From assembly GCA_013433145.1 (NCBI GenBank), contig CM024179.1, forward strand, positions 2,032,501 through 2,096,500: a stretch of DNA of 64,000 bases, written 5' to 3'. Origin of the DNA: Ascaris suum (lineage: Eukaryota > Nematoda > Chromadorea > Rhabditida > Ascarididae). Of the stretch, positions 1 to 18,912 are shown one piece after another. The translations under genes were made by a program, and so were the position numbers. The notes under the pieces were generated by a model. It ran no database searches, was not told the origin of the DNA, and worked only from the letters and a program-made list of their open reading frames with translations. Position 1 is the first letter of the stretch. Each line of letters begins with the position of its first letter.

Positions 1-923
1 TTATTTGTTAGTGCTTTATTGAGTTTTGTATTACTTCATCTAGAAAAAATAATTTATATGGAATCTGATGTATTCTTGTTTGTTCCTCTTGCCCAATTAA
101 GCGCTAGGGAAAGGACGTTATGACTACTTCCGGATGATACGTCTAGCTCAAAACTGTGGGAAGAATGAGCTTAGCAGTGCGTCATCTGGATGGTCGTTTT
201 AACTGGTACATAAGCTTGCATCGAAGTATGCGTTAGAGTGACATCTACAGCTCTAGAATGTAAAGACGGTCTCAGGTTTCGTAGAGAAGCTGCGGCTACG
301 GATTCGTTCAGAACAAAGGTAGCCGTTCTCACTCTGTCTGTTCTACCTGTGTGCATCTACCTTTTCCAAAGAAAGCTGTCTGTAGCAGGCACATAAGGGT
401 TCAGCCGAAAGAAAGTTTTATAATTTGGAGAACATGGACAGTTGGAAGGTTTTTACACTGATTTAATGGGAATTGCACACGTCAAAAGTGGGGTTTTTAT
501 TGCAATTAGGGGAGTTATTTTAGATGCGCCCTTGAAGGAAATAAGAGATTCACCGTTGTATGGAGAGGGGCGGGAAGGGGGGGGGGAGGGCGCATCTTTG
601 TGCGGTACTATTCGAAATTCGGTTTTCTATCTTTTTTTTTTTCAAGGTTGTTACACAAAGCCCGTCATTTAATCTGGATTGTTGTGGTTCATGTTTAACT
701 GGTTCTTTTTTTGGATGGTAATAGGTGCAGCGGATTTTAGTTTCATTGATAATGTTGAATGCTTCTCATCTTCAGAAGTTACATAGGTCTCAGTAGATTA
801 TGTCTGCTAAGTATCTAAGAAAAAATTCTAGTTTTAATTGTTGAGCAAAAATTAATTTATTTGCACGTGTTTATCATATGTTCATGTTATATTTGTAACA
901 TATGTTCTATGTTTATAGATACT
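1..923. other. left flank, no gene recognised
   Basis: No ORF here has a recognisable domain or a good pair of splice sites. The stretch carries a G-rich run near 568-590 and T tracts. It probably contains the promoter of the gene starting at 924. An acceptor-like sequence (GTTTATAG, AG at 917-918) lies five bases before that start codon. Confidence 0.5.
912..918 (+). promoter_or_regulatory. candidate trans-splice acceptor before the first ATG
   Basis: The sequence GTTTATAG ends at 918 and the ATG of the following gene starts at 924. A 3' splice site this close to a start codon with no exon before it is typical of nematode spliced-leader addition sites. It could instead be the acceptor of an ordinary 5'UTR intron. 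The sequence alone cannot decide. Confidence 0.4.
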
Positions 924-8590
<7,667 letters not shown>

Positions 8591-11100
8591 TGTTGTTGAA
8601 GTCATTAGCTTTATGCACTTTTCACGTTTATTATAACGGGTTGCTTTTTTCCGTCTATTTTTTGCAATAAATGAGAAATCAATATTTTTCTCTTGAGAAC
8701 GGGAATGAGAGAAAAGGGAAGGGGAAATTCAGCTGGAAATATTCATCAAAATTGCTACATTTATGAAAGTTTGAGAAATATTCATATGAAATAAAAATTC
8801 GGTTCTGGCGTTCGTATATTGTATACTCGGAGCCTCTCCTTGTCTAATTGTTGATATATCCGTCAGCAAAATAGCTCAAGAGGGCGCAGAATGAAAGTTG
8901 AGTGTCCGTAAGTGCTTGCAATACCGTATCGCAATGATCGGCCCAACCATACGTTGCCTGTTCGGGTCTGTGCGTTTTTCATTGCTTTCGTTTTCGAATT
9001 GGGTGGTTCATCGACAAGTATATTCTTTGGATCTCTTTTAGTACTCGTTTGAATCTTCATATTTTCCCATATATTTTTTTTGTTGTTATAGAAAATACAA
9101 ATATCGTCGTTGTTATGCGGCACATATAAGCGTTATTCAATTTGATACTTCATTGTTGTGGTGCATTGTTTTATTCGTTGTTTACTCAAACTCGATATAG
9201 TCTATTTTTCTGTACTGAGATGAACAATGCAATCCGATAAGACCGGAAAGTGAGTTTCATTTACGTTGATTACAGTACGTTCGAGGTTCTATAGTGGAAT
9301 TTTCTAGCTTTTCATAATGGCACATACCTTTAGCATCATGGTTACGTCTGTGAAGCAGTAGCTGAAAAAGTCGAGCTTAGCAGTAATTTCTGCAGTTTCT
9401 TCCATCATTCTCACTTGCATGCGGTATCTTCAACAAGCAGTGGCATATCTTAAATGGGGACACATTTCGCATAATATTCTGGTGGGTACATTTTTTTTTT
9501 GAATTGTTGGCGGCTTGTTTATGTACCGGTTACTTGGAGAGTTGTACGGATAGTTAGCGACGATGAGACGCCGGGCAGAAGTGAGGAGGGAGAGGTTTCC
9601 AAGCAGAAAAAGCGAGTGTGGCTCCTCTATATGTTGCTTTGGGGATGGGGAGTTTTTTATAGATATAGTCTTATGGTTTTGTGGCTATTTTTTTCTAATG
9701 TAAGTATCACATTGCTGTTTATATGATGCGATGTGAGAGTTGTCGTTTTAATAGAGAAATAAAACGTTATTACAATAAACTTACGTATTTCATAAATTCG
9801 TTGTTTATCACGACTTCTATCGTATCTCTTCATTCGGTGTAGGTAGATACCGATCAAGTAAATAATAGGAAGAGGTTTTCTTCCTTTGTTATATTCTTTA
9901 TCGGTTATTGGATAGTCATTTAGATCAACGTATTATTGGAAATTGAACGTTTCGACTAGTGGTTTCTAGTCTTTTTTTTGTTTATTTGGGGATAATTTCA
10001 GGGTAGATGGGAATGATGTACGGGTGGAATATGAAGTTGTCGATATTTTAAGTGCGACTGCAAAATTGTTGTGCTGAATGAACCGATTCAGCCTTGTCAC
10101 CTGAGTGCACGCTTGTATCGCAATGAATGCTGGGGTCTTTCTGATTGACTCAGCTGGATGGATCGTACAGAATGGAAAAATTGCTCTGAAACGTGACGGA
10201 TTATTGGAGATTGAAAAATTTTGAAGTGAATTCATTTTTTTGAGAGGGAAGGAAATGGTTTTAATGGTTTTGCCTGGATTTTTCTTTCGTTATTAGAGGA
10301 TTTTTTATTTCTGTAAGGAAAGTCTTCAGCTTGCAATCATTAGGGAAAGTCGTTGAGTTGATCCTCTGTATCGAATTAAAACCAGTTTTATTAACAGCCG
10401 GCTGGCAATGTTCTTTAACATAAACGTCTTGGATATGGCTGTCAGTTAGTTAGGAGAAATATGACTGAAATATTGCTTTAAGTAACTTCCATCACCGTGA
10501 ATTGTGCACGTGGAATATTCTTCATCAAAATATCGTTGAGATTTTTAAACGGTTTTGATATCTCCGCGTTGTTGCAAATATCATTTTTGAATGTCCCTAT
10601 TGCTTATATTCTAGTGATGGTATATTGGGGTTTGTTGCTGCGCTTTTCGATTTCTTTCTCCCGGTATATAGTGAAGTGATGGTCATTGGATGGACTTCCG
10701 TGTTTTTTCTCTTCGTTTGTTTAGTTACCTCTTTGTGATAGTCTTATACTTATATGAACTGAACGTTTTCTTTATATGAGATGTTAGATAAGTGGAAAAA
10801 AATTTTTTTTAGTGCTGTCGTTGTTTAATTTTATAGTAGAGTGTAATGAAAATCATTCTAATTGCAACCATCTTGTAAAAAGGTTTATTAGTTTTTTTGT
10901 TTAATTTCTCAGTGGTAGAAAAAGATATTCGAAAGAAGAAGGGGGCTGTCGTGAAGAACGACGATATCATTTCCAATCCTATAGGGAGGGGATGAGAGGA
11001 GCGTTTGTTAACGTTGCGATCCTTGTCATGATGTTGCGTTCTTTGAAAACATGCTGAAACGTTTATTGAATTAAATTGCTTAAGGCATAAAAGTTTCGAT
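8591..11100. other. intergenic stretch with weak exon-like pieces
   Basis: No gene is firmly supported. Two pieces look somewhat exon-like on the plus strand. A reading frame ending at 9699 is followed by a perfect donor (AAT then GTAAGTAT) and encodes a charged stretch (SDDETPGRSEEGEVSKQKKR) then a hydrophobic one. A second piece begins after TTTCTCAG at 10913 and encodes a lysine-rich stretch (VEKDIRKKKGAVVKNDD) before a TGA near 10995. I could not join them in frame. Confidence 0.4.
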
Positions 11101-14100
11101 ATGCGGACATCGGATGAAAGGAGCGCAGAACAAATGAAGAAGAAAGGATCGTCGTCGAAACTTGTACTTTGGGAGCCATATAAAGTATGTCACCCGTTGC
11201 CTAATTTATCCTTGATGAACTCATGAATGCACATCCGTTTAATTTTTTTTTAAACGTCAGTGTTAGTTAGATCTTTAAAAAAATGGAAGACCATTGCTTC
11301 TAATGATTCTGAAGGAGAAGTACCAAAGTATTCAGGAATAAATTCAGGATAATCGGGGTGTTTCAGAAAGGGGTACCAATAAACTGAGGAGTGAATTCCG
11401 GGTAAATTTAATTAAACCCATGTCACTTGTAAGGTTGACGTACTTGAGGAGATGATTCAACAACTTCAAAGTTTTTTTTTGCGAAGCAGATAAAAGGTTT
11501 TACGAATATTTGCTATATCAGAAACACCCTGAAGTCTAATATTTGATAAATAATTGATGAATGTCACATCCACATCGTAATAAGTTTTCGGGTTCTTCTT
11601 CGGTCATCGATAAGTAATCCTAGTTCTTAATTGTAAAGTAATTTTCAAAAATATGAAAGGATCTTAGAAAAATCTAACGACTTTGTATATTTTGAGCTGT
11701 TGCTTCTAACTATTTTATAAACTGAGTGGATGAATTAAGCGCACAAATTTGACGCAAAGCAACGACGGGTTTTATGAGGTGAAGTGAACTTTACAGTATA
11801 TATGAAACTTCGTATCGGTTCGTGACTGGAATTGTGCAAATGTTGGCGATGATGCTTGAAGCGGGTTTCTTATTATTTGGGTTATAGAGCTGTCCTTTGG
11901 TGCTTGCTCATAACGTCCTGCCTATTCATATAAGACAGTACCAAGGATGTTTACTGCCTTTAGTGCAGGCATTGCATCGATGTATTTGATCTAACAATTA
12001 AGTATCGGTCGAATGGATCGATGGAAGCATGAAAAGTAATGAAATTTTTAGAATTGACCGATCGGGGAAATGCGTTGTTGTAGTGAAAGGGAATGTAGAG
12101 ATTCTTTGCAGTCAAGGAATGTACAGTTGAAATATAATAGATCCAGGCTACATAATATTATTCCGTAAGGAGGTTGCCACAGCTCTAATTTCAGTTAACA
12201 ACTTTAAAGTCAGGCTTTAAAAAACCTGGAAGATGTTGTATTAGAAAGAAAAAATATCTTGATTGAAGGCGGCGACATCAGCGAATGTTAAAGGATCCGC
12301 ACCGACTGTTTTGCCTCAGTTAATCCCCTATCAGTTGTCATCGTCGCATGGCTCTACTGATGCATCCATGTACCCATTGGTCAACGGAACATCACATATC
12401 GCTACATCGAGTTAGTTTCGTTGCTCTTTTCCCGTTTCTATAGCGTATGTTATCTCGGCCCAGTTGATGGTCAATTTCAAGAGGCCACTATTTCATTAGA
12501 AGCTAGTTGATATGTGTGCATTGGAATTTATATAAATATTTGGTCATTTCTACCTCAGCTGGCATAGTTCGAGCGAAACTATTCATTCATGTGTAAGCAA
12601 GCTTTGACTTAGAAATAGTTTTTTCTAGCTTTGCTCTAAGGAGAGATTGTTTTTCGGCCATTTCGTGCTAAGCGACAAGTTAAATCTGAGAGTGTCAAAG
12701 GTATAGAGGGTGTATAAAAGTATACCGAGTCGATCATCTGAATGCATTGTTTGGCTTCTAATTTTCCATTGGAGATTTCTCGCTCTCGAAAGCGTTCTTC
12801 GCTTTTATCGGTGTTGAGATTTAAAGGTGGAACTGAGGATGTCGGTGTTCGTTGTGAGCGGATCGGGATGTCGATGTCGCAAGCGAGCGCAAATAGGAAA
12901 GATAGTTCGCAAAACGGCATCAACCCGCCTGTGCAAGTATCGCCAACAAGTTGCGACGAAGAGTTGAGGCGAGTGAAAGCAGAACTCGAGGTTAGTTTCC
13001 ACAAATATAGTTTAAGGTTTTCTCAGCTTAGTGCCTACGATTCAATATCTCAGAGGCGCTTGCGAGGAGCATTTTGAAGTGGTATTTTTTGAGTGCGGTC
13101 ATGGCCACTATTAATCACCTTGGGGCGATCGAGCTGCTTGGAATCTTGAAGGGATGGAGCAGAAGTTAGCTGTTTAGGATGGTTTTTTTAAAGAAATGGG
13201 GAGGGGAGGGGGGATTCAGTTGATGGGATGAGAGCAATGTCTGAGTTTTTGAGGATTTGCCAGATTTGCATATTCAGTTAGAAGTGAAATTCGAAAAGGT
13301 TGTTTAACAGTGAACGAAGTCTATTTGTTGTAGTGGACGAAGTTAGTAAATTTGCAGCTATGAGAGCACGAGCATTTGCAACAATTTTAGCACCCATCTT
13401 TACTACCTATATGAGATTATCCGTTTAGCATAAACTCCTGCTCACTTTTTTGATCGTATAAATCCTTCGTCTACTTTTCCGTCTAAAAGACTTGGTGGCG
13501 TAGAGCTGGAGCTTTATAGATGTTGGAAAGTACGCAGAAGATTGTAGGTTATGCTAGATAACAGCAGAAGGTATATTTGCAGACTGAGAAACAAGTAAGC
13601 GCCGAATTGAAACGTTTACTGGTAGCTTCAATGGGTGATGATCTCATGTGGCACGTGAAATCATTGAGTGAGGACAAGGTGCGCCTCGCTTCCACAATGA
13701 ACTCATTCGCAGCACAGGTACTCGTTTAATCTTCCTCTCTTCATTGGAACTCTTCGTGGAGCCTTTCAGGAGGTGGCATTTAGGAGTGTTGGATTAATCG
13801 TATATATCGTAGAGAAATAAGAGGACATGAATGTTGTCGTAACAGAAAGGGACCCATAAACTCTATTATCTGTTTTCATAATGTGTCCCTTTTTGCCCTC
13901 TTATATAAAAAGTTTTGGAATTATTTGGGCATGTCTCTTTCAAAATGCTAAATGCCCAGCGTTCATTGGCATCTGAACTCGTTTAAAAATTATTCTGTAA
14001 ATGTTGCTACAGGATTTTTGAGGAAGGTGCGATATAGAAGGGAGTGATAAAGCGAGGAGCGAAGGTGTGGAAGTGAGGAGGACGGAGGGGGGGGGGGTTG

Positions 14101-14754
14101 GATATCGATGGATGCTTCAATCCGATATGGACATTATATAAATATGGGAAAAGAGGGGTTTAAGTTTGCGAGCATAAATTGAGTGTTTTTATGTTCATTT
14201 TGTTGATGCAAAGTGCGACAAACAATTTGTTTCTCGAATTTATATAGGTTAATTGATTGGCTTGGAATATTATATTATTTTTAAATTAGATGATTATTAA
14301 ATTTTTATGTGATTTTAGAAGGTATCGTTTGCAGTTGAATTTCGATCACGATCGGGCTGAGAATCTCGCTATTTCATCGGATGTTTGGCGATGCAAATTT
14401 CTTGCGATGAGTATACGAGCCGATGAGTTGCTTTCACAGCGTGAACGACTCTTTGCGCTTCTCAAAGAACATCACAGTGCGCTTAATGATCTATACGACG
14501 CCATCCGGATGCCAAGATCGTCTTCCTTTTGGCAAGAGTCTATTCCGGGGACTAGAAACGCTGTTCCGGAAACAAGGATTGAGATTGGGAAGGAGGTTTT
14601 AGCTAAGGTACAAAAAGCGTTGTCGACTGATATGTCATCGCTATGTGAAAGGACACCTTGTGATGAAAAGGTTGTTAAGGCACCTCCAGTCACCTCCAAT
14701 ATTACTGTTTCATGCTGCAAGCACTGCGCGGGAAGGGAAATTAAGCTACTTTGA
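11101..14754 (+). CDS. BLZF1: golgin-45 (basic leucine zipper nuclear factor 1) homologue
   Basis: Golgin-45 is a coiled-coil protein on medial Golgi cisternae that binds Rab2 and the stacking factor GRASP55. The certain exons end the gene: one ending at 12990 (CDEELRRVKAELE), 13583-13717 and 14335-14754 (TGA), all in phase. The second carries the family signature ELKRLLVASMGDDL and the third SSDVWRCKFLAMSIRADELL, both matching vertebrate golgin-45. The protein ends SNITVSCCKHCAGREIKLL. This keeps the CxxC pair that completes a zinc site with GRASP55 and a hydrophobic C-terminus for its PDZ groove. Two upstream exons are proposed: 11101-11184 (MRTSDERSAEQMKKKG..., donor GTATGT) and 12269-12410. 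They join in phase to an acceptor at 12826, giving 314 aa against about 400 in human. The alternative is a start at ATG 12742, directly after an in-frame TGA, giving 267 aa. Residues ~115-225 should be coiled coil. Confidence 0.9.
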
Positions 14755-17700
14755 GAAGAGTTTATAATAGGAGCTTAATCTTAATTAAAACCCTCGATAA
14801 GTGATTTTAATTTTTTATTCAGTTTTTAATTTATTCAGTTCTACTAAAGGATTTATTTATGTTGTCGTTGAAAAGAAGAAAGAAAGCGCCGTATTTTTAT
14901 GAATGCAACGATATGCTATGTTATCAGTATGCTGAGCAATTTGTTTCATTAATTCTATTCATTTATTACTATTAGTGGTGACATTATTGTGATGAAAAAT
15001 GATGTACCATCTGGAGCTGATACGTATTTGATGTGTCAATTCAGTTGGCACAAAAAATACTAACTATTTAATGATTTAGTTTTTAGTGAAATTTTTTTCA
15101 CCAAATTTAGCGGAATTTTAGGGAAATTTTTTCGCCGATTTAACGAAATATCAGCAAATTTTTTTAATCGACTTAAGGAAATTTTTTTTCTATACTTAAC
15201 GAGTAAAATAATGAAATTTTACGTTAAACTATACTCAATGCACTCATTGAATATATTGAGACAACATCATTTAATTGTACTGAGGCGACGTTTCCTACGA
15301 TAAGATATGCCTTATAATTTTTTTAATATAAGGTGAGATAATTTATGCGTTTATTTGTCGTATTTGGCTTTGAGCTTTTTATCACTTTTATTTCCGGTAT
15401 TTCTATCACTAGAATGTTTGTTCCATGACGAAATCATTTATTGATTTATTTATGAAAGTGACGTCATTTTTTAGTAATTAGACCCGTTGGAGTTGATAGT
15501 TATTGGTGATGGTAATGAATATGATGAATATGCTGTTTAGTCGCAGAACTGCACAATGGTTAATTCATTGCTATTTCTTGAAATATATCTTAGAAAGTGA
15601 TGTCAACATCCGGTTAAGAGTAACCGATGAAAGAGGCAATAGATGGTAGAATTGATGAGTTCGATTTAAACGTTAAACGTTTTTTATGGACATTTTGGCA
15701 TAATCGAATTCCCCTATCATTTTGGGTAGGTTGGTAATGCTCTTGACAATTCTGTCGATGTCTGTACATTTTCATGTAATATCGATTAGTTGGAATTTAC
15801 TGCTATTGGAAGAAATTTTCGAATAGATGCGGATTCATTGAAGTGCTCTATTGTTTCCGTTTGAAAAGCTTAATTGGGTTTAAAAGAAAACCTTTCAATG
15901 GAGTCATTTCTTTCGTAGAAGTATATTTCGATCCTCTCGATAAAATTTTTTCAATGTCTGTGATATGAATCATTTGTTTTTTTTTATTTGTAGTGCTTTG
16001 TTTTACTTGTTGGGGTTACCTCTTTACGTTACAATTTGTTCGTTTTTGAAATGTTTTCAAGGAGGATGAGGAAAATTTTGGAAAAGATAGATCGTTAAAG
16101 GAAAAGAAATGTAATACGAGGAAGAGGCGGCTATAGCAAATGTAATAAATTTTTAACGATGAAAGAACAATGTGAGATTTGGCTTTGATTTGATATACAT
16201 GTAAAGACATGACGGAAAAGGAAAGGAAAGTTGCAATGATAAGATATGATGTGTGCTGAAAATGACCTCAGTTCTTTATTTACGATAAGATTTATTTTTA
16301 TTTAGTGGCTTTTTAAAACATTTTTTTTACAGCAATTGCATTTGCAGCACTTAAATTGGCGGTCTCGCATGTTTTATGCACTCAACCAAGAAGGTAGTTC
16401 AAGAACGATTGGGTGAAGGGGGAGAGACTGAGAGGGATAAAAACCTCGGAATATTTGTCGTGTTTAGTATTTCGATCCACAAGTAGCAAGATATGGAAGA
16501 GGGGATTTCACGGATTTGCCATCCCGTCCATCTCTCTCTATCACCCCAACCATCATCTAATCAACAATAAAATGACCAAGTTTGATTTCGAATATCCTTT
16601 AAAAAATGATTTATTTCTTTGAAATTTATTCAATGATTAGAGAAGTTTTATGTTATAAGTGCAATTGCTACATTTATTTAATATTTTTATATCTTCTTCT
16701 CAATTGGACAATTGTATAAATGCTCTATTGGTGTCATATTTTTCTCTTTTTTTTGTATTTATTAATCGATTTTACTAACTGTGATAAATTATTTATTTCT
16801 ATCTATCGATCGATCGATCGATCAGGTATCAGTGATAGAAAGACGTTCAGTGGAATCGTCGATTGTAAATATTTTCATGATCGATTATTCGTTGTTGACG
16901 TTTTTTTTTTCGGTCAATTTTGGAAGGAATATAAGAGGGAAATGGATTCGAATCTTTGCATAAAATATTTCAAGATGAGGAAATGGTTTTTTTGGATACT
17001 TATGTGTTGGGAATAAGGCTTTGCGTCAAGAGGAAATCAACTCATATTCTCGTTTCTATTTATCCGCAGAATAATTGAATAATGTAATGGTAGGTCTTTT
17101 CTGTTTGCGGGACCTTTTTTCTCACGTTTTTGGATACCATATATTTTTAGACAAAATCCTTACATTAAAGAGCACTGATATTTTCATGTCGAGGCACAAT
17201 ATTACCACAATAATTGTACAACGAAAAGTACCGCTAATTTGGTAGAAGAATGATATCGATTCTCGATAGGATCCAAGATGGACGGGGAGGAGGGGAGGGG
17301 ATGGGGCTGAAAAAACTGATGATTCCAGCTTTAGCAAATATCCAAATGCCTATATGTCTGTATGAAAACCTAAAATGCTTTTTAAAGTATTACCGAGCAT
17401 GAATAGTTGGGTAAATTCGTCTTCCAGATGAGTGGCGTTTAAAATTCTCTTTTAATAAAAATATTACAAAATTTCGGAAAATCAGTAATTACTACGAAAA
17501 TTTTACTGCTATCATTTGAAGCGTAACGTAATTATTATTGCTAGAATTATTAGAATTGGAAATTATTTACTCTTATTATCAGAATCCACGTTGTTTAATT
17601 AGAACTCAAGTTCCTCTGATTTTTGTAATAAATATGAATTTAGTAGTTGAGAACCGATTTCCTCGTCAATGTTTCACTGTTAGCTTGCTATAACGCTATT

Positions 17701-18912
17701 CTCATTTATTTCATTGAAGGCAACAAATAGAAAAAGAGTCTTATCTAAAAGTATTAAATTTGTGTCGTTTTGCTGTTATAGAATTACTCTTAGGAGGCGG
17801 GTAATTTCATTGCTTAGAATTTACCATTCAATGAAATAAAGTCATATTTTTGCCCTCCAAAAAAAAACTCACATTTTCATTGCATCCTTGAAATTTTTCC
17901 CGACAGTTATAAAAATGCAAATTCAAACACAATCTATATTCATAATCTTTGTCAGAAATATTCGCTGTAAATTTAGCGCTCATAGATATGCGCCATCAAT
18001 GCTATAACTTCTTCTTAACGTTGCAACTGTTTATGAGAGAAATAGGATGGCATTGATAGATTTTATTGACAGCCATCTGGTTAGTGCGATTAAAAATGCA
18101 CTCAGCAACAGTTTCAGAGTGAGAGATTGAATGGGTGATCGGTGATGAACGATGTGGTCGTGTGAGACGATCGACATCACACATCCGTTACGATGTAGAA
18201 TTGCCGGTTGGAAACGAGTTGACAGTCATGTGGTTTGTCCACTTTATTTTACTTTAATATTCGCTCACTGTGACGTCTAGGAGAGCTAAGCTGTCATGAA
18301 ATTGTCCATTTCTTTGTGCTATAAGTTAGATCTCATTTGATTATCAGTGGTTAAAAGTAGGATCGATAATCACGACGTTGATCTTTGATAAGCGATCTTA
18401 TTATCTTGAAGATATCAATAGTAAGTGTTTCATTGATAAAACGATTGTCCATTCAATCAATTTTTATGTGAAATGATATCAGATATCATTGTTGTTCTGA
18501 AAGGTGGAGTGTCTGAAGGCGTTTGCGGGGAATTCCGCACCTCTCCAATTTTTCGCTCTTTTTTTTTGCAATTTTTGCGATCGTCATTTATACAATAATC
18601 TCTTTCACTGAAGTTTTTGATTTCGACAACTTTTAGTTTGTCTTTCAAATCCCCAGGAAATTGCATTTTTTTTTGGCAGGAAAATTTGAATCATGCCTTA
18701 TCTTATTTCCTTTCCACCGACTATAACTACCAATAAAAATTTCCTTGTAGATTGTGCTTCCTTCCATATTTGCCAGGCGAGGAGGAGGATATGACGATTC
18801 GCATTGTTTGTTTTTCATCACGTTTTAAATTATTGTTGCTTTTGTTCTCATTCCCATAAAGGAAGTTTTTTTTAGCTCTATATGATGAAAATATTCATAT
18901 ACTGTGTTTTAG
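14755..18912. other. intergenic region, probably holding the 5' end of PXK
   Basis: No recognisable coding exon was found. The missing N-terminal exon(s) of the PXK homologue should lie here, because its first visible exon starts in phase 0 without a methionine. The stretch is AT-rich with short ATCG repeats at about 16803-16824, a pyrimidine-rich tract and a cluster of GATA-type sites around 18340-18490. Confidence 0.5.
18341..18439. promoter_or_regulatory. cluster of GATA-factor sites upstream of PXK
   Basis: Four WGATAR sites occur within 100 bases: TTATCA at 18341, TGATAA at 18386, TTATCT at 18401 and TGATAA at 18434. There is also a CGATAA at 18364. A perfect 9-bp palindrome (AATGATATC/GATATCATT) follows at 18472-18490. 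TGATAA is the core recognised by nematode intestinal GATA factors. The cluster lies 450-570 bases before the first visible PXK exon. An enhancer role is inferred, and AT-rich DNA gives such sites by chance. Confidence 0.35.
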
